Origin: Tieghemostelium lacteum
Taxonomy: Eukaryota; Evosea; Eumycetozoa; Dictyosteliales; Raperosteliaceae
NCBI GenBank assembly: GCA_001606155.1
Contig: LODT01000025.1
Location: 186,001 to 250,000, forward strand
Direction: 5' to 3'
Length of the DNA: 64,000 bases
A program made the translations under genes and the position numbers. Under the pieces are notes generated by a model that saw only the letters and a list, made by a program, of their open reading frames with translations, did no database searches and was not told where the DNA came from. Shown one piece after another: positions 1-11,787 of this stretch. Every line of letters begins with the position of its first letter. Position 1 is the first letter of the stretch.

Positions 1-621
1 TTGGATTACAAGAGAAAGGCAATTCCATCTCTAACCACTATGATTAAAGCTCTGAAACCTATTGATATCTATCAAGATATAAAAGAGGAGTTCTATCCAA
101 CTATGTTCCCTTCTGAATCCGATTCCACAGATTCAATGAAAGTTGATGGTGAAGATCAAGATGAAGATCCAAAATCCAAACCACTTCGTCTGTTAATTAA
201 AAACTCTCTATGGAGTCTAATTGGTGAGGCTTATGCTTCTTCAAGTAAAGACACAAAATTACAAAACTCTGATATACTAGATAGACTTCTATCACAATAT
301 AGATCATGTGTTTGGAATGAACAAGTATCAATTCTACAATCAATTAAAGTCATCTTACAATCATGTTCTATTGATAAAATCACTCTAATCACTGATAAAT
401 CACAAGAGCTCTTGTATTCATGTATGCAAGAGTCAATTGAACAATCCAAATACACTGTTGTTAAAAAAGCAGCTCTAGATTTAATTGAAGAACTTTTCCT
501 CCTCCAACTAGTTTCCAAAGACACTTTAATATCAAAATTCAAAACCAATTTAGATATTCTTACCAAACTGGAACCAACTTTAAGTTTACAATCCGAAAAA
601 ATTCTAAATCTTCTAAAATAA
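1..621 (+). CDS. ECM29-like proteasome adaptor, C-terminal fragment
   Basis: The frame is open from the first base to a TAA at 619-621, so this is the last ~206 residues of a longer gene that begins outside the window. The piece is helical and HEAT-like: an opening helix pair (KRKAIPSLTTMIKAL), an acidic serine/aspartate linker, then more helix pairs ending in VVKKAALDLIEELF. The order and feel match the C-terminal HEAT repeats of ECM29, the large scaffold that holds the 26S proteasome together and links it to other machinery. That match is by eye and from a short piece. Another large HEAT-repeat protein is possible. Confidence 0.5.
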   Translation: MDYKRKAIPSLTTMIKALKPIDIYQDIKEEFYPTMFPSESDSTDSMKVDGEDQDEDPKSKPLRLLIKNSLWSLIGEAYASSSKDTKLQNSDILDRLLSQYRSCVWNEQVSILQSIKVILQSCSIDKITLITDKSQELLYSCMQESIEQSKYTVVKKAALDLIEELFLLQLVSKDTLISKFKTNLDILTKLEPTLSLQSEKILNLLK

Positions 622-705
622 AATAATTATATACATATTGATATATATCTTAAATAATCGATATATAAATTTATTTAATATACATGTAAATAAGTTGGAA
701 TTAAG

Positions 706-1350
706 TTACATAAACATATATAGTACACCCAGGAGTCCTAAAGATACAGAAGTGATTTTAGATCCAGATGACAGAGTTGAGTCTTCATCGATTAATTGTG
801 GTGTTTCTGTAGGTGTTTCAGTTGGTGGTGGTGTGGTTTCATTGGGAGTTGGAGTTGGAGTTGGAGGAAGTGTTGGTACTGGTTTACAGGTTACAAAGGG
901 AAATTCAATATTAGGTCCTGGAGTAGTTGGAGGTGGAGTAGTTGTATCAGTCCCATTTGAAGGTGGATTGGTAGCATTGGAAGGAATTGGAATTGGGGCT
1001 AGAACTTGGTCTCTATTGTATAGAACAAAATCTGAGAAGTTACCTACTGGAGTGATAATGTTGTATGTGTATGTAAAGGTATTAGAATTGAGACTTGCTG
1101 AACTTACATACACAACCACTACTGATGTATTGGAAAGTGATTTAATTGATAACTGATTTTTGTTGGGTGCTTGAAGGGTATATTCAATTTGAAACTTTAA
1201 TTCAAATTTACATTGATTAGTTTCATTTGCAGTTTTTATATTTGATTTAATTGTTATAGATTTTGCAAATGCTGTTGGTGTTTGACTATACACCAGATTA
1301 GTAAAACTTAAAATTACAATAAATAATAAAAGTACATTAAATGATTGCAT
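706..1350 (-). CDS. Small secreted or GPI-anchored Pro/Thr-rich protein
   Basis: This is a 214-residue single-exon frame starting at 1350. It has a clear signal peptide (MQSFNVLLLFIVILSFTNLVYS) followed by about 100 residues of beta-rich, Asn-glycosylatable sequence, then a Pro/Thr stalk (about residues 125-185, with runs such as PPTPTPTP). The end, GSKITSVSLGLLGVLYMFM, is a small-residue site plus a short hydrophobic tail with no charged end, which is the usual GPI-attachment pattern. The globular part could be a carbohydrate-binding domain of the type common in dictyostelid wall and spore proteins, but I do not recognise it firmly. An overlapping plus-strand frame at 638-1156 is the mirror of this low-complexity gene. 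The gene lies tail to tail with the ECM29-like gene, with only 84 bases between the stop codons. Confidence 0.75.
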   Translation of the reverse strand: MQSFNVLLLFIVILSFTNLVYSQTPTAFAKSITIKSNIKTANETNQCKFELKFQIEYTLQAPNKNQLSIKSLSNTSVVVVYVSSASLNSNTFTYTYNIITPVGNFSDFVLYNRDQVLAPIPIPSNATNPPSNGTDTTTPPPTTPGPNIEFPFVTCKPVPTLPPTPTPTPNETTPPPTETPTETPQLIDEDSTLSSGSKITSVSLGLLGVLYMFM

Positions 1351-2617
1351 ATTGGGTATTTATATCTTATAATAATTAAATTATATTATTTGTAAATTAT
1401 TTAATATTTGAGTAGAATGAATTGAAATTGTTGAATATTTCTATCTTATTTATAGATTAGGTAAGATGTGAGACATTATTCAAAAGTCTTATTTTTAGAA
1501 GTACAGGAAAGAAATTGTTTTATAATAATTATTTTTAGGATAATAGAAACCAAATAGCTAAGCCCAATACCATTTTGAATTGTGTTCTTTTAATATTGGG
1601 GAAAGTTGCTATTTTGAGATGTGTTCATTTTACAATTTTTCATTTTAGTGAATTTAAGACAACAAAAAGTTTATCACCACTTGAATTTAGAGTGTTGATT
1701 GTGTGTTGAAACGTATTTAGATAAAAAAAAACCATTTCTAACATCAATTTATATAACTATGTATTTTTCCAAGACAAGATTTAAACCAGATTATTCTTAA
1801 ATTTGATTTACATAGTGTGAGACAAAGTATACTTACATAATTTATAATTTTGTAAATTTTCTTAGAGTACCTTACTACATTGTGGTATTCTCCTTTTACT
1901 ATTAATTGTTGTAACTTTTCTTGAATTGAAGTTTCAGTAACTTCTAATTTATCTTATATTTTTATTTGTAAGAATCCTTAATTGTGATTGACATGTAGAA
2001 GTACAGAAAATCAGAGTTTCCTTTAAGGTAAAAGAAATTTAAATGAATCCCCAGTTTACATTAGATTTGATGTATTACTTAGATACTTTATTTATTCCTG
2101 ATTATTTTGAAATTAAATATTTTATGAACTATTTTTGGACAGATCTTCTATTGAATGAATGTAGAATGAAAGTTCAAATTTTACTGAAGTTATAAATTTT
2201 GTGAGGGTTCATAGAAAAAAATTAAATTTTATTTTTAGATTTTTTAGTGCCACATTAACACATACAGATGCACAATCAATTATGCATTCGATGCGTATAT
2301 AAATACATGGGATTCTTCTAAGATTAAAACAAATAGGAAACCTCTTATAAGAGGTTTTAATTTTTAAAACAGTTATTGAAGCTCACCCTCTAATTTCAAA
2401 CACCAAAACACCCACTATGATTCTAAAAAAAAACAATTAGTGTTAAGAGGGTTAATAACTGTATCATCAACTCATTTTATCATGAGTATATTTCATCAAA
2501 ATCAACTTTGTGGGTTGTCAATGAACAATCATTAGAATTTTTATAATCACTTTTCATAAATATATAAATATATATAGTTATTTATATATAATACATTTAA
2601 ATATTAATATTTATCTA
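1351..2617. other. Intergenic spacer, 1.27 kb
   Basis: AT-rich sequence between two divergent genes. I find no frame with coding character. It holds the palindrome at 2338-2357 and a C-rich patch at 2405-2430, each listed separately. The last 100 bases before 2618 are almost pure A/T, as is usual upstream of dictyostelid start codons. Confidence 0.6.
2338..2357. repeat. Perfect 20-bp palindrome followed by a T-rich run
   Basis: AAACCTCTTATAAGAGGTTT is self-complementary over its whole length and is followed by TAATTTTTAAAAC. It would form a hairpin in RNA or a symmetric protein site in DNA. No known element is recognised. Confidence 0.6.
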
Positions 2618-2889
2618 ATGAGTGAACATATATGTCTAGATCATAATCAACCGTTAAAAATTGGTTGTTTAGAATGTAAAAAAATTATATGCATTAAATG
2701 TGGGTCCAAACATCCAGGTCACCATTTTAAACACATTATTATTTTGGGTGAGACATTGTGTATATATCATCATGAACCTGTTATTGCTTGTTGGGACTGT
2801 AACACTTTCATGTGCCACCAATGCATGGAATCTACTTTACTGCACATAAATCATAACACTGGATTTTTTCCAACAGCAAGGCCAAATGC

Positions 2890-2940
<51 letters not shown>

Positions 2941-5101
2941 CAGCATTCAAAATAATAGCCATACTCCTTTAGCACAAAATAATATAGAAACACCAATTGA
3001 ACAATTACAACAAATTAAAAATAATAATAATAACTCTATTACAAGTTCTATTAAAAATACAAGGGATGAAAATTCTATAAAAAAGATTTTACCCCCAACT
3101 GAAGATTTAGAAGATTATCTAAATCCAGAGGTTCTTCCAATACCTAATGAAAAAGATAATTTAGAAATTGAAAAGAGTCAACAGCCACAAAAACAAAATT
3201 TCATTAAGGATCTAAATCCTCAAGTACCAAATGAAACCATTAAGCTACCTCTATCTAATAACAATTCTAATGAAAAGATTGAACAACCTCAAAATACTGT
3301 TGGTGAGGACTTAGAAAACTATTTAAATCCTGATGTACCAATACCAAATGAAATATCAGCATTTATACCAACATATGCTAAACTAGTTAATCATTTACCA
3401 AAATCTAACAACAATGATGTATCATCCTATAGTTCTAGAAGCATTACTCCACCACCTCCAATACCAATAAAAACTACATCAGATGCTGCTCCAACATCTC
3501 AATCACCAATCAAAACCCCAAAAATCAATATTATAATAGACAGTCAATCAATATCAAAATCTTCCTCTTCAAAATCATCGCCATTAGTTATACCCAGATC
3601 AGCCTATCCACTAACCAATAACAACAACAATAATAACAAAATTAATAACAACAACAATAACAACAATAATAAACTACCATTGTCACCACAAATTGAACCA
3701 ATATCTTATAAAGATGAATATGATGCCAATACCATTGAAATACTATTGAAACCTGATAATTACAATGAAAATGAAACATCTAATGTTGTTGGTACTTTTA
3801 AAGAGTTATTGGAAAGTGCCAATCGAGTTGAAAAAGAACAGCTGAAGATATATGATGAGACTTCAGGGGATCCCAAGAAAAAAGGTGATAAGTGTGCTGG
3901 TAAGAAAAAATACTCTAAAGCTTTAGATCATTATCTGGTATCTGCAAAAGATAAAAATAATGTTGATGCTATGATCCAAGTGTCTAAATATTATATGGGA
4001 GTTGGTACTGGTCAATATAGAGTGAATCCAAATCACCAACAATCATGGTTTTGGGCATTACAGGCTTCTGAGTTGGATATAGCCAAAGGTCAATATCTAT
4101 TAGGGACAATATACAGAAATGGTCTTGGAGATATTGTTAAACGTGATATAGAACTTTCAGCTGAATGCTTCAAAACTTCTGCATCTCAAGGCTACCCTGG
4201 TGGTATATTTGAACTTGGTATATGTGTGGCTCATGGCATAGGTATGAGACAAAACATTTCTAATGGACTTGACCTCATTAAGAAATCTGCCAACCAAAAG
4301 GACCCTAATGCATGTTATGCCTTAGGCCAATATTGTTACTATGTCATTAAGACCCATACTAATGCAACCGAATGGTTCCATAAAACTGTCAAACTGGGTT
4401 ACAAAAAGGCATTTTTTGATGTTGGAAACTGCTTTAGATATGATGTTAAACCAAATTATAAGGAAGCCTATCGATGCTATATAGAAGCAGCTCTAGCTGA
4501 AGAACCAATGGCCATATGTGCCATAGGTGAATTGTATATGGAAGGAAACGGTGTTGATATTAGTTACACCAAAGCTCGTTTATTTTTCAATAAGGCCTCA
4601 GAATTTGGTGTCCTAGCTGCTAAAAACCAGTTAAAGCTATTGAATGTCATGACCGATATTCCATTGTATCCAAATGCCAAATCACAGAAACCAATTATCA
4701 CTAATCCTACTGAAATTCAGATTCAACTGATCCTCACTGAAGTAGAATATAAAATCTATTCTCAAACTGTTCCAGAGTACTTCAGTCAACAAAAGATATC
4801 CATTGAACCTTCTTCATCACGTACCTATGATAGAGACAAGTACCAAACTCTAACTCCCGCAACCTTCAGAGGTGATCTACATTTTGGTCATGATTTTATG
4901 TTAAAATTACCTACTACCATGACACCTATTGATGTCGAACCTACCCTATTTTATGATAAAATCTTCAATAACTATAAAGCATGTGATGATGCAGACTATC
5001 ATGATCATAACAATAAAAATAATAATAATTATAATAATCATATCAATAATTATAATAACAATAACAATAACAATAATTATAATTATAATAATAACAATAA
5101 T

Positions 5102-5173
<72 letters not shown>

Positions 5174-6572
5174 AATAATTATTCTCAATCATCCATTCCT
5201 AGGATCACAGAAAACCTTAATCAGTTACCTATTATGAACCCTTTAATATTTGATGTTAAACATGATAAAAAGCCTGGTTTTTTAAAGAGGGTGATTGGGT
5301 CATTTACCAAACCAAATTTAGTATCTCAATCAGTTCCAGTAGAAAAGGTATCAAAACCTATAAAATCAAATAGTAACACATCAACATCCTACGAAAGTGG
5401 CTTATTAAATGGTAAAAAGAAATCAAATAACTACAATAATAATAGTGTAGAGAATGAAAGTAGAAATATTAATGGTATTATTCAATACGAGCTACCAACC
5501 ATTCACAATTATCTTAAGGATGGTTCATTTGAAATGTCACCAAATGAACCCAATCAATATGAACATTGTGCCAAAGCATTCCATAGCACTTATCAAACCT
5601 TTTTGGAAAATGAAAAAATTTATACCAAAAAAGTTGATATTAAACAAAATATCAAAAAGACCATTTTAGCTTGTAATCATCTAAAGGATGCCCAACATCC
5701 ACCAACCCTCACTTTTCTTGGAAGCTTATATAAACAATTGGGAAAAGAAAACAAAGCTTTTGACCTTTTCAAACAAGCCTCCAAATTGAAAAACCCAAGA
5801 GCATGCTTTATGGTAAATATTAAATTATTAAAACTTCAAGATATAGGAACTAACATTTTATTTTATCTTTCAGATTTCCTATTGTTATTTGAGAGGGGAA
5901 GGAACAACTGCAAGTGTTGAAAGTGCTTTAAAATTTGCTATATTAGGAGCAAGTTATGGTTACCAGGAATGCTTTAAAACAGTTGGTGTCATACTTGGTG
6001 ACCACTACCCACACAAGAGAGATGCATTGCTATGGTTAAACAAATATTTGGAAATTGCCAAAAACAGTGATTCTTCTAAAGTTAATGCCTATCATACTTT
6101 GGGTAAATTGAATTCTTGGTTTGGTAATTTTGATCAAAGTTTTAACTATCATTTACTAGCTAGCCAAAACAACAATTATAAAACATCATCTCCACTGATC
6201 CTAGCAAGTTATTATTACTATGGTATTGGGTGTAAAGTAGATTATAAAAAGGCATTCGACCTCTACGAGGGTGCTGGCTATAAAGGTTATACCAAAGGCT
6301 TCATTGGAATTGGACTAATGTACCTCAGAGGTCATGGCACTGAAGACAACTTACCAAATTTCAATGTAGCAATAGGTTATTTCAAAAAAGCAATGAATGA
6401 AAAATTAGCTTCAGAATACTTGTCGAAAGCCACAATTTGTGCACATTCAATGACCACTATAGAAAAAATTAATTCTATTACTCAAGAAATCAATAACAAC
6501 GAATATAATGATCCAATCAAAGTTGAATATAGATACTACAATTCAGAAACTACTATCTTCAATGGTAAATAA
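2618..6572 (+). CDS. B-box zinc finger / Sel1-repeat protein
   Basis: Two exons, 2618-5812 and 5874-6572, joined across a 61-nt GTAAAT...CAG intron, give 1297 residues. The join restores a Sel1 repeat (ACFM + ISYCYLRGEGT). The N-terminus has two B-box-type zinc-binding modules (about residues 1-85; CLDH, CLEC, CIKC, then CWDC, CHQC). A long Asn-rich, disordered middle (about 90-400) follows. Sel1/TPR-like repeats run from about residue 420 to 680 (pattern A...LG..Y..G.G) and again from about 1010 to the end, separated by an AAT-coded poly-Asn block. Sel1 repeats are protein-interaction scaffolds and B-boxes often mediate self-association, so an adaptor role is inferred. Its stop codon lies 53 bases from the stop of the convergent tgr-like gene. 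Confidence 0.85.
2890..2937 (+). repeat. (AAT)n trinucleotide tract coding poly-Asn
   Basis: Pure AAT repeats inside the B-box/Sel1 gene, read in the Asn frame. Dictyostelid genes often carry such tracts. Confidence 0.9.
5104..5169 (+). repeat. (AAT)n trinucleotide tract coding poly-Asn
   Basis: A second, longer pure AAT tract in the same gene, preceded by an impure AAT/AAC/TAT stretch from about 5010. It splits the two Sel1 blocks. Confidence 0.9.
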
Positions 6573-6625
6573 ATGTAATATATTTTACTATTTTTAGTTT
6601 TTTATATATATATAAACTTGTTTAT

Positions 6626-9132
6626 TTATGTTGAATTATCAAGAGAAGGAGCTAAATTTTTTGTCATTTCAGATCCACCAACTGATTTTAGTTTTTTAAT
6701 TGCGAATACGGAGCTACCTCTACCAATATCTATATACCTTTTGTCATCGAGTGGTGTTCTTTCTGGCTGATCAATACCAGGTTTTTTTATATCTACATTT
6801 TCAACTCTATTCGGTAAATTTTCTAATTGGGATTCTGATAGTTGTTCTTGATCTTTAATCTTTTCTTTACCTTTTTTCTTTATGTATACGATTGATAATA
6901 ATAAAACAATGGAAACACAAACTATACTCAAAACAATTCCAACTATAATTCCAATTGAAAGTCCTGATTTTCCTCTGGATATTGTATCAACTTCAAATTC
7001 ATTACTTTTTTGATTATTTACAATTATTGTGATGTTTGTTGGAGATTCTTCAAATTCAAATGATGTTGAAAGTTGAATATTTTCAAATGATATTTCATTG
7101 ATTGAAAATTCATCATTCTGAAGAATAAAATTTCCAATTTGAATTTGAATCAATGATGCTTCAATTCCGAAATTATATCCAAAAATATTCATAATCGTTG
7201 TTGATGATTCTTGTTGAAGTTGAATTGATTGAATAATTGGTTTTTGAAATTCAATTTGATTATTATTGTTGTTATTGGAAGAGAGTTGATTATCAATTAT
7301 TATGAAAATATTGTTGATAACTGATTTGGTTGGTGAATGATTACAAATTAAAATAGTATTACTATCGATTGGTTGTTTGTAATCATTACAAATTGAAATA
7401 TTGTGTTGATTTATGATATTGAATTGAGTATTATCATTGTTGAATCTTTTCAAATTGAAATATTTTCCAATAATTGTGATGATTCCTCCATTTTTGTTGA
7501 TTGAACCTTTGGTTTGTTGAATTATTGGTTTCAATTTGATTGATATTGAATTTGATAATTTGTTGTTTGGTGTGTGAATTATCAAATCTCCATTCTTTAA
7601 TTGTGATTTATTAGAGTTGTTGTTGAATAATTGTGGTAATGGTATTATCAAAGTTGTTTTGTTGTTGTTGTTATTATTATTGATATTGGTGAAAATTGTA
7701 TTATTGAGTTGAATTGTGATTCCATTGAATGTGAATGATGATTTATCAATTATTCCTTTTGAATTATCAAAATTATCACCGAATATAATCAATTTATCAT
7801 CATTATTGGAATCAATATTGGTATATTCATGTTGATATCTTGAAATTGAAGGATTATTGAATGTGAATTTGATTGGTGATGGATTATTCTCAATTGAATC
7901 GATTTTGATTGATATTTCAAGATTTTCATCATTTTCATTTGATGATGAAGGTAGATTACATTTGATTGATGAGTTATCTTCATTGATATTTGAAGGTGAT
8001 GAACAAATATAATCACCAATTTTAATTTCAATTTCAGAAGATGAATTATCAAATCGTTTAGAATTCAATCTCTTTCCTGAAATTGTGATTTCACCTCCTT
8101 TATAAGGAATTGTATTGATTGATTCAATTGTTGGTCCTATTTAGAATTGAAGTGCATGTAATTAGAAATCATCTAAATGTTATTATTTAATCAAATTATA
8201 CATACTGTTTTGAAAGATGAAATAATTTGAATTTGAAATATTGGCAATTGAAATTTCAAATTGAAATTGATTTGAAAAGTTATCATTGATTTGTGATGTG
8301 TTGAAAATGATGATATTGTTGTTGTTTTCAATGATTGATGATTGATCTTGAATTGTTGAATTCATTTTAATGACTATGTATTCTAAATAAATTGAATTTC
8401 CAAAATTATCACCTCTTATTGTGATTTGATTTGATTCAAATTCAATTGATTCAATAATTGGTCCTGTATATATATTCGAATTAATTTAATCAAATTGAAA
8501 AATAAATAATTGAATAATCAATACATACTTTGATAATAAGTTGTTAAAATAGGTGATTGATAAGATGGCTCTTTAATTGATATTTTAATATCACCAACAG
8601 ATTCACCAATATCAATTTGAAATGTTGTTGGTGATGTGAATTTGATTTTACCATTTGAACTGCTGAATGTTTTATTGATATTTAAATTGGTTGTTATGAT
8701 TGTTAAATAATATAAACCAGGTGGATATGGTTGAAAATACAATCCTGAGAATTTAATAATTGTTTCATTTCTGGTTTTTGGTTGTGATTCAATTTTTAAA
8801 TTGAATTTATTATCAAGTGTTACATTCTTTTTAAATTGTGTTGTTGGGTTTTTCACATCAATGAATGTGTATTTTTCTGATTGTGATATTGGATTGAGTT
8901 GAATTTTACATATTTGGGAATTTAAACTATTATTCACACAAGAAGGAATATATGATTGATTGGTCAAATCAGTTTTGATTTCAGTGATATTAATGGGGTT
9001 GTTTTCATTAAAATTTACAAGAAATTTTAATTCATCTTGTGTATTGCCCCCAAAATTTATATCATATATTTGTGAGATTGATTTTGATATTAAAATAGTA
9101 CATATGAAAAGTAATAGATAATGTTGAATCAT
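6626..9132 (-). CDS. tgr-like IPT/TIG single-pass receptor (intact copy)
   Basis: Three exons on the minus strand, 9132-8529, 8463-8206 and 8136-6626, with 65- and 69-nt introns starting GTATGTAT, give 790 residues. Both junctions split an A|GA codon before CCA, so exons 2 and 3 open alike (RPIIES, RPTIES), which suggests exon duplication within the ectodomain. There is a signal peptide (IQHYLLLFICTILISKSIS), then beta-rich IPT/TIG-type modules (GGEITISGKRL, KLIIFGDNFD, GGIITIIGKYFN, TIMNIFGYNFG) with many Asn-X-Ser/Thr sites. One transmembrane helix lies at about 680-706 and is followed by an 84-residue tail. The layout matches the dictyostelid Tgr family, which includes the allorecognition pair TgrB1/TgrC1. 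Family membership is fairly sure, but which member is not. Confidence 0.8.
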
Positions 9133-9264
9133 ATTAAATTTAAATCAATATTCTATTGTATATTTGAAACTTTTGTTCATTTAATTTACAATTTATAAAT
9201 ATTGTAATTTCAATGATTTATTAAATGAATTCATTTTTAAGTGTTATTGTGTTTATTGTGGTGT

Positions 9265-9300
9265 GATAAAAATAGATGAGTGTGTTGTTTGAGGTTTTTT
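9265..9300 (-). promoter_or_regulatory. CA-rich candidate promoter element of the tgr-like gene
   Basis: About 135-170 bases upstream of the start codon, read on the minus strand, is AAACAACACACTCATC flanked by A/T. The same block recurs almost unchanged upstream of the pseudogene copy (11715-11750). CA-rich elements bound by the factor GBF are known to drive post-aggregation genes in Dictyostelium, including lagC/tgrC1. The assignment here is inference. Confidence 0.4.
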
Positions 9301-9375
9301 ATAATTTGATTTAGTTGTTGTGTGGGTTTTGTAAAAAATATAAAAAAAAACTTAATAAAAAAATAAAAAGTTGAG

Positions 9376-11618
9376 TTAAGATTTTAAAGAATTCAATTTA
9401 TTTCTTCTTCGTTTGATGAATGTAATTGAAAATATTAAAATTGAAATCAATGAAATTGATCCAATTGAAACTCCAATTATAATTCCAGTTTTGTTTATTG
9501 TTACATCATTATTCTTTATTAAAGGATAAATTTGAAATTGATTACTTTTTTGATTATTTACAATTATTGTGATGTTTGTTGGAGATTCTTCAAATTCAAA
9601 TGATATTGAAAGTTGAATATTTTCAAATGATATTTCATTGATAGAAAATTCATCATTCTGAAGAATAAAATTTCCAATTTGAATTTGAATCAATGATGTT
9701 TCAATTCCGAAATTATATCCAAAAATATTCATAATCGTTGTTGATGATTCTTGTTGAAGTTGAATTGATTGAATAATTGGTTTTTGAAATTCAATTTGAT
9801 TATTATTGTTGTTATTGGAAGATAGTTGATTATCAATAATTATGAAAATAATGTTGATAACTGATTTGGTTGGTGAATGATTACAAATTAAAATAGTATT
9901 ACTATCGATTGGTTTTTTGTAATCATTACAAATTGAAATATTGTGTTGATTTATGATATTGAATTGAGTATTATCATTGTTGAATCTTTTCAAATTGAAA
10001 TATTTTCCAATAATTGTGATGATTCCTCCATTTTTGTTGATTGAACCTTTGGTTTGTTGAATTATTGGTTTCAATTTGATTGATATTGAATTTGATATTT
10101 TATTGTTTGGTGTGTGAATTATTAAATCTCCATTCTTTAACTGTGATTTATTGGTGTTGTTGTTAAATAATTGTGGTAATGGTATTATCAAAGTTGTTTT
10201 GTTGTTATTATTATTATTAATATTGGTGAAAATTGTATTATTGAGTTGAATTGTGATTCCATTGAATGTGAATGATGATTTATCAATTATTCCTTTTGAA
10301 TTATCAAAATTATCACCGAATATAATCAATTTATCATCATTATTGGAATCAATATTGGTATATTCATGTTGATATCTTGAAATTGAAGGATTATTGAATG
10401 TGAATTTGATTGGTGATGGATTATTCTCAATTGAATCGATTTTGATTGATATTTCAAGATTTTCATCATTATCATTTGATGATGAAGGTAAATTACATTT
10501 GATTGAGGTGTTATCATCTTCATTGATATTTGAAGGTGATGAACAAATATAATCACCAATTTTAATTTCAATTTCAGAAGATGAATTATCAAATCGTTTA
10601 GAATTCAATCTCTTTCCTGAAATTGTGATTTCACCTCCTTTATAAGGAATTGTATTGATTGATTCAATTGTTGGTCCTATTTAGAATTGAAGTGAATATA
10701 ATTAGAAATCATCTCAATCTATTATTTATTCAAATAATTAAACATACTGTTTTGAAAGATGAAATAATTTGAATTTGAAATATTGGCAATTGAAATTTCA
10801 AATTGAAATTGATTTGAAAAGTTATCATTGATTTGTGATGTGTTGAAAATGATGATATTGTTGTTGTTTTCAATGATTGATGATTGATCTTGAATTGTTG
10901 AATTCATTTTAATGACTATGTATTCTAAATAAATTGAATTTCCAAAGTTATCACCTCTCATTGTGATTTGATTTGATTCATATTCAATCAATTCAATAAT
11001 TGGTCCTATTTTTTTACTTTGATAATAAGTTGTCAAAATAGGTGATTGATAAGATGGTTCATTCATTGTAATATTTATATTACCAACAGATTCACCAATA
11101 TCAATTTGAAATGTTGTTGGTGATGTGAATTTGATTGTTTTACTTAAGGTACTAATGTTTTGTTGATATTTAGATTGGTTGTTGTGATTGTTAAATAATA
11201 TAAACCAGGTGGATACGGTTGAAAATATAATCCAGAGAATTTAATAATTGTTTCATTTCTGGTTTTTGGTTGTGATTCAATTTTTAAATTGAATTTACTA
11301 TCTAGTGATCTGTACTTTTTAAATTGTGTTGTTGGGTTATTCATATCAATGAACGTGTAGGTTTCAGTTTATGATTTAGAACTTATTGGAATTGTGCATG
11401 TCTCTGAATTTGAACTATCATTCACACAAGAAGGAATATATGATTGGTCAAATCAGTTTTGATTTCAGTGATATTAATGGGATTGTTAAAATATATTGTG
11501 AATTTTAACTGATCTTGTTGCCCTTATCTGTAACTTGAATTATTTGTGTGATTGTTGGTGATAATAGAATTGTAAATAAAATTAAGAAGAATAATAAATA
11601 TTCCTGTTGATAAATCAT
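9376..11618 (-). pseudogene. tgr-like tandem copy with frameshifted 5' half
   Basis: A second copy of the gene at 6626-9132. The last exon (10676-9376) is open and nearly identical to its neighbour over the ectodomain. It then switches at the membrane-proximal boundary to a different transmembrane segment (GIIIGVSIGSISLISILIFS) and a tail of only about 12 residues. The intron equivalent to 8137-8205 is kept (10677-10747). The first intron is gone: where it should be, the frame reads straight through YYQSKKIGPIIE. The 5' part begins with a plausible ATG at 11618 and a signal-like segment, but it then hits a stop and at least two further frame changes (for example near 11144, where a +1 shift would be needed to continue). 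I see no route to a full protein, so I call it a pseudogene. A truncated product from an internal start cannot be excluded. Confidence 0.75.
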
Positions 11619-11714
11619 ATTTAAAAATCAATTTGGATATCTTTGACTAGTTTTCATTTATAAATTTCAATGATTTATTAAATGAAATGAATTCATTTTT
11701 AGTGGTAATATGTT

Positions 11715-11750
11715 GATAAAAATAGATGGGTGTGTTGTTTGAGGTTTTTT
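11715..11750 (-). promoter_or_regulatory. Duplicate of the CA-rich tgr promoter element
   Basis: Copy of the block at 9265-9300, with one base difference in the core (CCATC for TCATC). It sits about 100-130 bases upstream of the pseudogene start. It shows that the tandem duplication included promoter sequence. Confidence 0.4.
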
Positions 11751-11787
11751 GTAATTTGATAAAAATTGTTGTTATTGAATATGTTAA

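Noticed and set aside
638-1156. Plus-strand Val/Gly-rich open frame
   Set aside because: It is the complement of the Pro/Thr stalk of the minus-strand secreted protein. It has no signal, domain or sensible start.
4929-5237. Poly-Ile open frames on both strands
   Set aside because: These are out-of-frame readings of the AAT tract in the B-box/Sel1 gene.
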